Below are positions 53,552 to 63,966 of a stretch of 64,000 bases of DNA, piece after piece. A program made the translations under genes and the position numbers. The stretch spans positions 26,562-90,561 of the forward strand of contig NZ_PJRS01000008.1 in assembly GCF_002858925.1 (NCBI RefSeq), read 5' to 3'. The notes beneath the pieces were generated by a model. The model did no database searches. It was not told the DNA's origin and worked only from the letters and a program-made list of their open reading frames with translations. Positions within the stretch are counted from its first letter, which is position 1; each line of letters starts with the position of its first letter. The DNA is from Caulobacter zeae. Lineage in GTDB: Bacteria > Pseudomonadota > Alphaproteobacteria > Caulobacterales > Caulobacteraceae.

Positions 53552-54289
53552 ATGAACCTCTTTCGCCCGCAGCCCAAGGCCGCTCCACGACGCTTCGCCG
53601 ACGGCGACCGGCTGGAGATCGAGCGCTGCGCCGTGCGGCTGAAGGTGGACGGGCGCGCACGGCGGGTATCGCTGCGGGTCGACCGGGCCAAGTCCGAGAT
53701 CGTCGCCATCGCCCCCAACCAGCGCCGCCTGACCGAAGCGGTGGCCTTCGCCCACGAGAAGGCCGGCTGGATGAGCCTGCAGCTGGCCGCCCTGCCCGGC
53801 CGCCAGGTGATCGAGCCCGGCGGCGTGCTGAAGATCTGGGGCAAGGCCTATCGGCTGGAGGTCGGTCCCGGACGGGCGCGGATGACCGAGGACGCCCTGA
53901 TCGCCCCCGACGACGCCAACTGGTCCTTGAAGATCCTGCGGCTGGTCAAGCACCGGGCGCTGGAGATCCTGACCGAGCGCACCGCCCATCACGCCGGACG
54001 GCTGGGACGGCCGATGCCGTCGGTGGCGGTGGCTGATCCGAAAGCCCGCTGGGGCTCGTGCCGGCCCGCGCGCCCCGGCGCGCCGGCGGCGATCCGCTAC
54101 AGCTGGCGGCTGGTGCTGGCGCCGGCGGCGGTGGCCGACTACGTCGTCGCCCACGAATGCGCCCACCTGGTGGAGGCCAATCACGGCCCGCGCTTCTGGG
54201 CGCTGTGCGAGACCCTGATCGGCGATCCCACGCCGCATCGCGCCTGGCTGCGCTCGCATGCGGCGCAGTTGCACGCGATCTCGGCGTGA
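53552..54289 (+). CDS. YgjP-like zinc metallopeptidase (SprT/WLM clan, DUF45)
   Basis: A 245-residue cytoplasmic protein. The zinc motif HEXXH-type reads VVAHECAHLVEANHGPRFWA, with the third His in NHGPRFW, as in the YgjP family. The segment DPKARWGSCRPAR is the conserved WGSC box. YgjP-like proteins are predicted metal-dependent peptidases of unknown target. GAGG occurs 6-10 bases before the ATG. It lies 46 bases after phaZ and may share its transcript. Confidence 0.93.
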   Translation: MNLFRPQPKAAPRRFADGDRLEIERCAVRLKVDGRARRVSLRVDRAKSEIVAIAPNQRRLTEAVAFAHEKAGWMSLQLAALPGRQVIEPGGVLKIWGKAYRLEVGPGRARMTEDALIAPDDANWSLKILRLVKHRALEILTERTAHHAGRLGRPMPSVAVADPKARWGSCRPARPGAPAAIRYSWRLVLAPAAVADYVVAHECAHLVEANHGPRFWALCETLIGDPTPHRAWLRSHAAQLHAISA

Positions 54290-54306
54290 GGGTTCGAGAA
54301 CCCCGC

Positions 54307-54373
54307 CTCTCGACAGGCTCGGGGTGAGGTTCTCGACTGTCTCGGCCCGTCGGTAGCCCTCATCCTGAGCTTG
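54307..54373. repeat. degenerate copy of the CTTCGACAAGCTCAGGATGAG element
   Basis: CTCTCGACAGGCTCGGGGTGAG (54307-54328) and CTCATCCTGAGCTTG (54359-54373) match the two arms of the element at 11776-11853 with several mismatches in the left arm and a truncated right arm. As there, it sits between two convergent stops. Confidence 0.7.
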
Positions 54374-54437
54374 CCCCCGGGTCCGACCAACGGTCGGCCC
54401 GAGGATAAACTCCGGACGAGGGCGGCCCAGGACCTGC

Positions 54438-54920
54438 TTACAGCTGGCCCAGCATGTAGTCGGCCGACGAGACCTTGAATTCGCCGGCTTCCTCGACGTT
54501 CAGCGTCTCGACCACGCCGTCCTTGGCGATCAGCGAGTAGCGCTGCGAGCGCGAGCCCATGCCGAACTTGCTGCCGTCGAAGTCCAGGCCGATGGCGCGG
54601 GTGAAGTCGCCGTTGCCGTCAGCCAGCAGCAGCACTTCGCCCGAAATGCCCTGGTCGGCGCCCCAGGCCTTCATCACGAAGACGTCGTTGACCGAGATGC
54701 AGGCGATCGTGTCGACGCCCTTGGCCTTCAGTTCGGCGGCCTTTTCCTTGAAGCCCGGCAGATGCTTGGCCGAGCAGGTCGGGGTGAACGCGCCGGGGAC
54801 GGCGAAGAGGGCGACGGTCTTGCCCTTGAAGAGTTCGTCGGAGGTGACCGGAGCGGGGCCTTCGGCCGTGCTGGTCATGAACGTGGCCGCCGGAAGCGTG
54901 TCGCCAACCTTGATCGCCAT
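54438..54920 (-). CDS. peroxiredoxin, Prx5 type
   Basis: A 160-residue thiol peroxidase. The peroxidatic cysteine is C49 in VPGAFTPTCSAKHLPG, the PXXXTXXC motif of Prx5. Other marks are ISVNDVFVMKAWG and DGNGDFTRAIGLDFDGSKFGMG with the conserved Arg in SQRYSLIA. It reduces hydrogen peroxide or alkyl peroxides using glutathione or thioredoxin-type donors. It is divergent from the yqgE gene (108 bases), and no oxidative-stress operator was recognised between them. Confidence 0.95.
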   Translation of the reverse strand: MAIKVGDTLPAATFMTSTAEGPAPVTSDELFKGKTVALFAVPGAFTPTCSAKHLPGFKEKAAELKAKGVDTIACISVNDVFVMKAWGADQGISGEVLLLADGNGDFTRAIGLDFDGSKFGMGSRSQRYSLIAKDGVVETLNVEEAGEFKVSSADYMLGQL

Positions 54921-55028
54921 GGTGTGATCCTGTGCTGAAAGGGCAGACCGGAGATAAAGCGTCCGGTTCGTTTCGCCAATAACGTGGTTTGACTTGAAAC
55001 CGACGCGTTGTGTGCCGATCCTCAACAG

Positions 55029-55625
55029 ATGGACGCTCCCGAGACCGCTCCCCTCGACGGCGAGGGCCAATTCCTGACCGGCCGGCTCCTGGTGGCCATG
55101 CCCGGCATCGAGGACCCGCGCTTCGAGCGCGCCGTGGTCTATCTGTGCTCGCACGACGACGAGCAGGCCATGGGCCTGGCGGTCAACCGCCCGGTCGAGG
55201 GCCTGACGGTGTACGAGCTGCTCGACAAGCTGGGCGTCGAGCCCGAGGTGCGCGCGCCCAGCGACCTCGTCATGCTGGGCGGCCCGGTCGAGCGCGAGCG
55301 CGGCTTCGTGCTGCACACCGACGACTACGTCTCGCCGGACTCCACCGCGCCGGTGGGCGACGGCCTGGCCCTGACCGTCACGCGCGACGCCCTGGACGCC
55401 CTGGGCAGCCGCATCCATCGCCCGCGCCGCGCGATCCTGGCCCTCGGCTATTCCGGCTGGGGCCCCGGCCAGCTGGAGCAGGAGCTGCGCGACAACGTCT
55501 GGCTCATCTGCGACGCCGACGAGGCCCTGCTGTTCGGCGACGACCACGAAAGCAAGTGGACCCGCGCCCTTGCCAAGATCGGCATCACCGCCGACCACCT
55601 CTCGGCCCAGGCCGGGCGGGCTTGA
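55029..55625 (+). CDS. yqgE: YqgE/AlgH family protein
   Basis: A 198-residue protein with the UPF0301 pattern: GRLLVAMPGIEDPRFERAVV, then DDEQAMGLAVNRP, VMLGGPVERERGFVLH and ALGYSGWGPGQLEQEL. The family is near-universal in proteobacteria with no settled function; AlgH was linked to alginate regulation in Pseudomonas. The ATG at 55029 is chosen over a TTG 21 bases upstream. No clear ribosome site is visible. Confidence 0.93.
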   Translation: MDAPETAPLDGEGQFLTGRLLVAMPGIEDPRFERAVVYLCSHDDEQAMGLAVNRPVEGLTVYELLDKLGVEPEVRAPSDLVMLGGPVERERGFVLHTDDYVSPDSTAPVGDGLALTVTRDALDALGSRIHRPRRAILALGYSGWGPGQLEQELRDNVWLICDADEALLFGDDHESKWTRALAKIGITADHLSAQAGRA

Positions 55626-55703
55626 TGCCATGGCGCCGCTTGGCCTTGCCAACGCCCGCCTCTAGGCTGCCCTTGAGGATCACCGTGATGCGAGGCGCAG
55701 CCC

Positions 55704-56120
55704 ATGCTTGCTTCTCTGCTGGCCGCCGCCGCGATCGCCGCTGCGCCCGCGCCTTCCGGGTGGGACGGCCTCTACACCTATACCCATGACGGCGGCCGCA
55801 CCGCCGGCGGCTCGCCTATCCTGGTGACCTGGCGGCTGACCCTGACGCAGGACGGCTGCGAACTGCACGGCGAGGGCTTTCAGACGCTCGAGACCCTGGC
55901 CTGCAGCGCCCATCCCACCGCCGAGGGACTGGAGGTGCGCTTCCTGCGCTATCCGTCGCCGGCCGACGGCAACCGCTTCGGCGTGCAGGTCTATAAGTCC
56001 GGCCAGCCGCTGTTCGTGCTGTCGCGGTCGGGCCGTCGGCTGCTGACCCGCTGGACCGGCTTCACGCCCGACGAAGGCGCGACGCGCACCCCCGCCCCCT
56101 TCTTCCGCAAGGTGCGCTGA
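55704..56120 (+). CDS. secreted DUF5991-like protein
   Basis: A 138-residue protein with a short signal peptide ([18 protein letters not shown]). The mature part is beta-rich: WDGLYTYTHDGGRTAGGSPI, WRLTLTQDGCELHGEGFQ and FGVQVYKSGQPLFVLSRSG, which resembles the DUF5991 family, a presumed lipocalin-like barrel. One disulphide is possible (GCELHG and LACSAH). The stop overlaps the next gene's start by one base (TGATG), so they form a coupled pair. Confidence 0.78.
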   Translation: MLASLLAAAAIAAAPAPSGWDGLYTYTHDGGRTAGGSPILVTWRLTLTQDGCELHGEGFQTLETLACSAHPTAEGLEVRFLRYPSPADGNRFGVQVYKSGQPLFVLSRSGRRLLTRWTGFTPDEGATRTPAPFFRKVR

Positions 56121-56713
56121 TGCAGGCCTTGCGGATCGTGCTGCTTCTGGCGGCGACGGCCGGAATCGCGGGCCTGGCGGCCTACGCCTACCAGGTCGCG
56201 CGCCCGCAGCCGCACCCGATCAAGGTCGCCGACGCGGCGCAATTGGCGGCGAGGGCCAAGCCTGAGCCCGAAACGCTCGACAGCCGCACGCCGCTGTTCG
56301 GGCCGGCCCGCGCCATCGACGGCGACACCCTGGAAATCCAGGGCGTCGAGGCGGACCTGTGGACCATCAAGGCGCCCCTGCCCGACCGCCTGTGCACCGG
56401 GCCCGGCGACGAGCCATGGGCCTGCGGCGAGGCCTCTCGCGCCAATCTCGAACGACTGATCGACGGACGCAGCGTCGCCTGTCGGCCGGAGGGCCCGCCG
56501 CCTCGCGATGGTCGCTGGCTGGGCCTGTGCTTCGTCTCCGACATCCCCTGCCAGGCTGAAAGCGGGGCCTGCGACTCCGACCTGGCTTCGCTGAATCTGG
56601 CGCAGGTGGAACAAGGCTGGGCCGCCGATCTGGAGGGGCAATACGCCGATCCCGAGGACGTCGCACGCGAGCGCCGCATCGGCCTGTGGCGGGGGCGTGC
56701 AGACGCCTTCTGA
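56120..56713 (+). CDS. thermonuclease-like (SNase fold) protein with altered active site
   Basis: A 197-residue protein with an N-terminal signal or anchor (ALRIVLLLAATAGIAGLAAYA). The SNase fold is recognisable from ARAIDGDTLEIQG, APLPDRLCTGPGDEPWACGE, ASRANLERLIDGRSVACRP and LNLAQVEQGWA. Active nucleases read RLXGIDAPEXXQ here; this one reads LWTIKAPLPDR, so the catalytic Glu (APE) and the first Arg are missing. It is probably a binding domain rather than a nuclease. It is coupled to the upstream DUF5991-like gene. Confidence 0.82.
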   Translation: MQALRIVLLLAATAGIAGLAAYAYQVARPQPHPIKVADAAQLAARAKPEPETLDSRTPLFGPARAIDGDTLEIQGVEADLWTIKAPLPDRLCTGPGDEPWACGEASRANLERLIDGRSVACRPEGPPPRDGRWLGLCFVSDIPCQAESGACDSDLASLNLAQVEQGWAADLEGQYADPEDVARERRIGLWRGRADAF

Positions 56714-56731
56714 TCCCCGCACAATGCAAAA

Positions 56732-56757
56732 CGGGCGGCCCCTTTCGGAGCCGCCCG
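56732..56757 (-). terminator. pnp terminator
   Basis: Stem CGGGCGGC (56732-56739) / GCCGCCCG (56750-56757) with a 10-base loop that can add further pairs. On the minus strand TTTTGCATTG follows. It lies 31 bases beyond the pnp stop and can also end the convergent SNase transcript. Confidence 0.88.
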
Positions 56758-56788
56758 CTGCATTTTCAGGTCGCCCTGAAAGCCGTCA

Positions 56789-58939
<2,151 letters not shown>

Positions 58940-59150
58940 TTATCTTCTTTCGGTTCCCGCGGGCGGATTCCCGTCGGGCGTGGACAGGGGCGGACGGCCA
59001 ATGGAGCCGGCCCGATGATCCTCATCCTAATGCGACAGGCGGGGGTTTGAGGACGTGAACCCTCGCACGTACTGGGCGCCGCCCCGTGAGAAGCGAAACC
59101 CTCGGATCCTCCACCTCGGCCTGTCTCGAGATGGCTGACCCCAAATAGCG

Positions 59151-59182
59151 TTCCGCCGCCTTACCGAGGTAAGGCGGCGGAA
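59151..59182 (-). terminator. strong hairpin between rpsO and pnp
   Basis: A 13-bp perfect stem (TTCCGCCGCCTTA / TAAGGCGGCGGAA) with loop CCGAGG, beginning 8 bases after the rpsO stop. The minus-strand downstream sequence (CGCTATTTGGGG) has only a short T-run, so read-through into pnp is likely. This is similar to the rpsO-pnp attenuator of enterobacteria. Confidence 0.8.
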
Positions 59183-59189
59183 ATGCGCC

Positions 59190-59459
59190 TTAGCGGCGCA
59201 GACCCAGCTTCTCGATGAGAGCCGCGTAACGGCCTTCATCGGACTTCTTCAGGTGGTCGAGGAGACGGCGACGCTGGGAAACCAGCTTCAGCAGGCCACG
59301 ACGGCTGTGGTTGTCCTTCTTGTGGGTCTTGAAGTGCTCGGTCAGGTTCGAGATGCGCTCCGAGAGGATCGCGACCTGGACTTCGGCGCTGCCGGTGTCA
59401 CCCTCGGTGCGAGCGTGTTCGGCGATGAGAGCGCTCTTGCGCTCGGCAGTGATCGACAT
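59190..59459 (-). CDS. rpsO: 30S ribosomal protein S15
   Basis: An 89-residue ribosomal protein that binds the central domain of 16S rRNA. The sequence [40 protein letters not shown] and [19 protein letters not shown] is diagnostic. The ATG at 59459 gives the universal 89-residue length. It lies 14 bases downstream of truB and upstream of pnp, the conserved order. Confidence 0.98.
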   Translation of the reverse strand: MSITAERKSALIAEHARTEGDTGSAEVQVAILSERISNLTEHFKTHKKDNHSRRGLLKLVSQRRRLLDHLKKSDEGRYAALIEKLGLRR

Positions 59460-59473
59460 CGGGTTGTCTCCGC

Positions 59474-60406
59474 TCAGGTGAGTTGGAAGACCCGCACCGG
59501 ATTGAGCTTTCCGGCGCGCATCTCGCACAAGGCCACCAGGCGTTCTCCGGACATGGCGGAAACGGTGCGATCACCGGGCACGAGCTCGGCTTTCAGCGTT
59601 TCCACCTGCCTGGGTAGCAGAACGATGGCGCGTCCTTGCGCAAGCCGGAAGGCGTCTTCGTCGGTCACGGCCAACGCCGGGATGTCGTCCAGCGCGGTCT
59701 CGACCGGAAGCAATGCCTCCGACAGTCGGGCCTCATAGCCCAAATTCTCTAGAGTTTCCAGACTTATCGCCGAGTCCTCGGTGAACTGGCCGACCCGCGT
59801 GCGGCGAAGCTGGCTGACATGTCCACAGGCGCCGAGCGCGGCGGCCAGGTCCCGGACCACGGCGCGCACATAGGTGCCCTTGCCGCATTCCATCTCCAGC
59901 TCCACGTGATCGACGTCGGGAACCGACAGCACGCGCAGGGCGTGGATCGTCACCTTGCGGGTCGGCAGCTCGAACTCGACCCCGTCGCGCGCCAGGTCAT
60001 AGGCCCGTTCGCCGTCGACCTTGATGGCCGAGAAGTTCGGCGGCGCCTGGTCGACCTCGCCGACGAAGGCGGGAAGAGCCGCCTCGACCGCCTCGAGCGC
60101 CGGGCGCACGTCGGACGAGGCCGTCGTCTCGCCCTCGCGGTCCAGGGTGGTGGTGTTGCGCCCCCACTCGATGGTGAAGCGATAGGCCTTGTCGGCGTCC
60201 ATCAGGAACGGGACGGTCTTGGTCGCCTCGCCCAGGGCGAGCGGCAGGATGCCGGTGGCCAGCGGGTCCAGCGTGCCGGCGTGGCCGGCCTTCTGGGCGT
60301 TGAACGCCCGGCGCACGCGGCTGACGGCGCTGGTCGAGGTCAGGTCGTAGGGCTTGTCCAGGCACACCCAGCCCGAGACGGCGTCGCCCTTCTTGCGGCG
60401 CGCCAT
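59474..60406 (-). CDS. truB: tRNA pseudouridine(55) synthase
   Basis: A 310-residue enzyme making pseudouridine 55 in the T-loop of tRNAs. The catalytic motif is [15 protein letters not shown] with D47, preceded by [14 protein letters not shown]. The C-terminal part reads [20 protein letters not shown]. It starts 3 bases after rbfA and precedes rpsO by 14 bases. Confidence 0.97.
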   Translation of the reverse strand: MARRKKGDAVSGWVCLDKPYDLTSTSAVSRVRRAFNAQKAGHAGTLDPLATGILPLALGEATKTVPFLMDADKAYRFTIEWGRNTTTLDREGETTASSDVRPALEAVEAALPAFVGEVDQAPPNFSAIKVDGERAYDLARDGVEFELPTRKVTIHALRVLSVPDVDHVELEMECGKGTYVRAVVRDLAAALGACGHVSQLRRTRVGQFTEDSAISLETLENLGYEARLSEALLPVETALDDIPALAVTDEDAFRLAQGRAIVLLPRQVETLKAELVPGDRTVSAMSGERLVALCEMRAGKLNPVRVFQLT

Positions 60407-60409
60407 GGC

Positions 60410-60877
60410 TCAGTAGTCCTCGTCTTCGTCATCCATCACGTCGGACAGGCGGCGCTCGGTGTCCTGGCGCACGCGCGGATCAAGGAACAGCTTGTCCATG
60501 TAGGCGGCCGTGCCGAAGCTCTCGTCGTGGATGAACTTCAGGTCGGGCGTGAACTTCATGTCGATCGACCGGCCCAGGCGCCCGCGCAGGAACTTGGCCA
60601 CGCGGTTCAGGCCCTTGATGATCTCGTCGACGTTCTGGCTCGCGCCCTGGTCGGCCAGGCCCGCGCCCAGCGGCTCGACGAAGCAGATGGCGTGCTTGAG
60701 GTCGGGGCTCATGCGCACTTCGGAGACGGTGACGGAGACGCCGGCCAGGGCTTCGTCGGCCAGCTCTTCCTCGCGGAGGATGTCGACCAGGGCGTGACGG
60801 ATCAGTTCGCCGGCCCGAAGCTGGCGCTGCGACGGACCCACGGGTCCGCCCTTGGTTTTGTCGGAATGGCGCTTCAT
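60410..60877 (-). CDS. rbfA: ribosome-binding factor A
   Basis: A 155-residue KH-like protein needed for late 30S maturation. Marks are PSQRQLRAGELIRHALVDIL, VTVSEVRMSPDLKHAICFVE, RGRLGRSIDMKFTPDLKFIH and DESFGTAAYMDKL. The acidic C-terminal tail ends DVMDDEDEDY. It opens the rbfA-truB-rpsO-pnp block in this window; infB and nusA, its usual upstream partners, are not adjacent. The 222 bases upstream hold a repeat element and the probable promoter. Confidence 0.96.
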   Translation of the reverse strand: MKRHSDKTKGGPVGPSQRQLRAGELIRHALVDILREEELADEALAGVSVTVSEVRMSPDLKHAICFVEPLGAGLADQGASQNVDEIIKGLNRVAKFLRGRLGRSIDMKFTPDLKFIHDESFGTAAYMDKLFLDPRVRQDTERRLSDVMDDEDEDY

Positions 60878-60986
60878 GGCGCGGATAGCCTTTGCAGCCC
60901 GGCCGGCGGATCGAACGCCGGTAGCGCGGGGAAAATCGAAGGCGCGGTGTCTAGGCGCGTGAGGTGGAAAAGTCCAGCATCAAGAC

Positions 60987-61029
60987 CCTCCCCCTGGAGG
61001 GGGAGGCGTCGGCGAAGCCGACGGAGGAG
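60987..61029. repeat. double-hairpin intergenic repeat
   Basis: CCTCCCCCTGGAGGGGGAGG, then CGTCGGCGAAGCCGACGG, then AGGAGG. The architecture is the same as copies A and C at 49231-49419: a C-run/G-run hairpin, a GTCGSCGAAGSCGAC hairpin, then a purine tail. It lies between the start of rbfA and the stop of the dienelactone hydrolase gene. Confidence 0.82.
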
Positions 61030-61099
61030 GAGTGGCCTGCGAGCCGGCTGCCGCCCTCAGATCAGCAGGAACTTCCCCCTTCGGGAAGAGGGGCTGCCT

Positions 61100-61882
61100 T
61101 CACGCCCCCGTCCGCTCCCGGAAGAACGCCACCACCCGCCGCGCCGCGGCCATCCCCGCTCCGTCCGGCCGATCGCGGTCCAAATGCAGGGTCAGCACCG
61201 AGTGCGGCGGGATTACACGATAGCCGTTGGCGTCGGCGTCCTCGAGTTCGATCAACTCCGCCCGCGCGCCGAACTCGGCCTTCAGCCGCGCGAAGCGCCC
61301 GTCCTGCACATGCCAGTCGGTCTTGTAGCGCAGGGCGATCAGCGACAGGTCCTCGGTCTCGAACCGCCGCTTGGCGCAGGCCAGCTCCTCGGCCGAAAGA
61401 TCAAGGTCGCCCTTGGCCGTCACCGGCAGGGAAGGCTGCGACAGCACCGGCGCCACCACGCAAGGCTCGGTCATCATCGCCAGGGCGAAGCCGCCGGTGA
61501 CGCACATGCCCACCGCCCCCACGCCCTTGCCGCCGCATTCGGCATGAACCTGCCTGGCCAGCGCCCGCAGCCAGTCGACGATCGGGCTCGACTTGCCGCC
61601 GCGCCACAGGTTGAACTCGCGCCGCACGCAGGCGATCTGCAACGACGAAGCCGCGCCATAGCCGCGGCTGACGGGCCGGCCGGGCTCGCCGAACAGGCTG
61701 GGACAGAAGACGCTCATGCCGGCGGCGGCCACCTCGCGGGCGAACTCCAGTACGCCGGGGTGCAGACCGGGGATCTCGTGGACAACGATCACCGCCGGCC
61801 CGGCTCCCATCCGCCAGACCGACCGGCTCCAGCGGCCGTCGTCGAACTCGAACCTCGAAAAGCCCTCGAACACGTCGGCCAT
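61100..61882 (-). CDS. dienelactone hydrolase family protein
   Basis: A 260-residue alpha/beta-hydrolase. The nucleophile is Cys127 (AVGMCVTGGFAL), and E36 (VVHEIPGLHPGV) matches the Glu that controls the Cys in true dienelactone hydrolases. The catalytic His is in IPPHSVLTLHLD. The fold fits, but no aromatic-ring-cleavage genes are near, so the natural substrate is uncertain. The stop lies close to a repeat element. The next gene upstream on the strand ends 24 bases before its start. Confidence 0.9.
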   Translation of the reverse strand: MADVFEGFSRFEFDDGRWSRSVWRMGAGPAVIVVHEIPGLHPGVLEFAREVAAAGMSVFCPSLFGEPGRPVSRGYGAASSLQIACVRREFNLWRGGKSSPIVDWLRALARQVHAECGGKGVGAVGMCVTGGFALAMMTEPCVVAPVLSQPSLPVTAKGDLDLSAEELACAKRRFETEDLSLIALRYKTDWHVQDGRFARLKAEFGARAELIELEDADANGYRVIPPHSVLTLHLDRDRPDGAGMAAARRVVAFFRERTGA

Positions 61883-61906
61883 GGCCGCCCCCTCGCCCGT
61901 ATCTCG

Positions 61907-63307
61907 TCAGGCCGCCTTCGGCCCGATCAGGAACTGCTCGACCTTGCCGTCCGGCGTCAGCCGCATCGACACCGACAGGGTCCGCGCGCCGAAGGCCGCG
62001 TCGAAACCATGCCAGGTCATGCCGCCGCGCACTTGGACGCCCTGGCCGTCGAGCATGCGCAAAGGTCCAAGCGGCGCCAGGCTCTGCTTGAAGTCGGCCA
62101 GGCGAGCGGCCGTGAACCAGGCCTTGCCGTTGGCGGTCAGCAAGGCCGGATCGATCGTCCCCGCCTGCAACTGGGCGACCAGGGTCCGCGCCGTCGCCGC
62201 CGGCCCCGTCGAGGGTCGAAGCAGGAAGGCGATGCGCTGCGAGATGGCCGTCTGCGGCTCGCCGAAATCGGCGTTGGCGACCACGGTCACCGCCCGCCTC
62301 TCGCCCGGCCACACGGTGTTGCTGGTCAAGACGCCAGACAGCATGCCGCCATGGCTGATGCTAGTCACCCCGTCGCGCACCTTGACCGACACGCCCAGGC
62401 CATAGCCGGCGGGAGCCCCGCTCGACAGATCGACCGAGGTGGTCATCGCCTCCCATGAGGCGGGCTTCAGCAACTCGCGGCGGATCATCGCCCGGTTCCA
62501 ACGCGCAAGGTCCGACGGCGACATGGCGAGCTCCGCCGCGCCGAACAGCCAGCCGGGACCTTCCTTGTCGGCCAGGACCACGGGCCCCAGGCCATAGCGG
62601 GTGTAGTGGCCGGCGTCGGGCGGCGACAGCGCCTTACTGTCGTCCTCGGTGACGCCGGTCATGCCCAGGGGATCGAAGATCCGCCGCTTGAGGAAGGCAA
62701 ACAGCGGCTCGCCCGAAACCTTCTCGACCACCAGGCCGGCGATGACGAAGCCGGTGTTGGAATAGCGCCACTGCTCCCCGGGCGGATAGTCCAGCGGGAT
62801 GCGCGCCCAGCCGTCGAGGATCTTCTGCTGCGTGGTCGGCGCGCGCATGGCCTCGAACACGAAGTCCTGCGGCCAGTAGTCGCGATAGCCAGCGGTGTGC
62901 GACAGCACCTGGCGCAGGGTGATCTTGTCGCCGTCGGTCAGGCCCTGCACGTACCTGCCCACCGGATCGTCGAGCGAGACCTTGCCGTCTTCGGCCAGCA
63001 GCAGGATGGCTGCGGCGGTGAACTGCTTGCTGACCGAAGCGATGCCGTAGCGGGTGGACGTGGCGGCGGGAACGACCGGCGACAGCCGCGCCAGGCCATA
63101 GGCCTTGCCGTAGACGGGCTCGCCGTCCTCGACGATGGCCACCGAGGCCGAGGGCGCGCCGGTGGCGGCCAACACCTCGGCGGCGATGGCGTCGACCTGG
63201 CGCGCCTTGTCGACGGAGAGGGACGCGGCCAGCGCGGGCGAAGCCAGGGCCAGCGCCACTAGGCTGGAGACAAGCACGCCGCCCGCCAGAACCGTCCGTC
63301 GCCGCAT
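61907..63307 (-). CDS. exported beta-lactamase-fold serine hydrolase
   Basis: A 466-residue protein with a signal peptide (RRRTVLAGGVLVSSLVALAL, likely Tat or Sec, ending ASPALAA). The class C/DD-peptidase motifs are SVSK (S91-K94) and YSN (in EQWRYSNTGF), with SHGGM near residue 330 in the KTG position. The C-terminal 110 residues form an extra domain (LKQSLAPLGPLRMLDGQGV) seen in several peptidase-like members. It may act on cell-wall peptides or small esters; resistance is not implied. The ATG at 63307 gives the leader. Confidence 0.9.
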   Translation of the reverse strand: MRRRTVLAGGVLVSSLVALALASPALAASLSVDKARQVDAIAAEVLAATGAPSASVAIVEDGEPVYGKAYGLARLSPVVPAATSTRYGIASVSKQFTAAAILLLAEDGKVSLDDPVGRYVQGLTDGDKITLRQVLSHTAGYRDYWPQDFVFEAMRAPTTQQKILDGWARIPLDYPPGEQWRYSNTGFVIAGLVVEKVSGEPLFAFLKRRIFDPLGMTGVTEDDSKALSPPDAGHYTRYGLGPVVLADKEGPGWLFGAAELAMSPSDLARWNRAMIRRELLKPASWEAMTTSVDLSSGAPAGYGLGVSVKVRDGVTSISHGGMLSGVLTSNTVWPGERRAVTVVANADFGEPQTAISQRIAFLLRPSTGPAATARTLVAQLQAGTIDPALLTANGKAWFTAARLADFKQSLAPLGPLRMLDGQGVQVRGGMTWHGFDAAFGARTLSVSMRLTPDGKVEQFLIGPKAA

Positions 63308-63370
63308 TCGATGCCCCCCCGTTGCAAGGTCCGCAGACTGAGGGCGAGCCGGGCGCGAAGGCAAGGCGCC

Positions 63371-63829
63371 TTACAGGGTCACGCCCGCGTGGGTCGGCAT
63401 CTGGATCAGGTTGAAGAAGGTCAGCACCGGCTCGCCGTGCTGGTTTGTCACCCGGGTGAAGGTGCGGATGGTCCCGCGGTCGGGCTTCGAGCGCGAACGG
63501 GTGGCCTCGACGATCTCGCGATGGACGGTCAGGGCGTCGCCGGGACGCACAGGCTTCAGCCAGGTCAGCTCGTCGATACGGATGCCCAGCATCGGCGTGG
63601 CGCCGAACGGGGCGGCGTCGACATATTCGCGCATCACCCGCGAGGCGACGTGCCAGCCGCTGGCGATGATCCCGCCGAAACGGCCGGTCGCGGCGGTCTC
63701 GACGTCGACATGCATCGGCTGGGGGTCGTAGGCGCGGGCGAAGTCGAGGATCTCGGCCTCGGAGAGCACGAACGGCTGGCCCGTCCAGGTCTCGCCGACG
63801 GTCAGGTCGTCCAGGTAGCGGTCGGTCAT
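63371..63829 (-). CDS. MaoC-family dehydratase
   Basis: A 152-residue hot-dog-fold protein. The active-site pattern reads FARAYDPQPMHVDVETAATG with the D-X4-H pair, then GRFGGIIASGWHVASRVMR and the closing NQHGEPVLTFFNLIQM. MaoC-like hydratases act on enoyl-CoA or mesaconyl-type CoA esters. The ATG at 63829 is preferred over a TTG at 63850. It lies directly after the terminator of the initiator tRNA gene, so it has its own promoter or depends on read-through. Confidence 0.92.
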   Translation of the reverse strand: MTDRYLDDLTVGETWTGQPFVLSEAEILDFARAYDPQPMHVDVETAATGRFGGIIASGWHVASRVMREYVDAAPFGATPMLGIRIDELTWLKPVRPGDALTVHREIVEATRSRSKPDRGTIRTFTRVTNQHGEPVLTFFNLIQMPTHAGVTL

Positions 63830-63852
63830 CAGCAGATCCCGAAACGACAAAA

Positions 63853-63874
63853 GGCCCCCGCGAAAGCGAGGGCC
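63853..63874 (-). terminator. terminator of the initiator tRNA gene
   Basis: A 9-bp stem (63853-63861 with 63866-63874, one C-A mismatch) closed by loop GAAA (plus-strand reading). On the minus strand TTTTGTCGTTT follows. It lies 16 bases after the tRNA 3' end. Confidence 0.88.
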
Positions 63875-63889
63875 ATTTGTAGAAGAATT

Positions 63890-63966
<77 letters not shown>

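Noticed and set aside
59819..62458. Long plus-strand frame across truB, rbfA and the hydrolase genes
   Set aside because: It crosses several recognisable minus-strand genes and their gaps, has low-complexity Arg/Gly/Asp/Gln composition and no motif.
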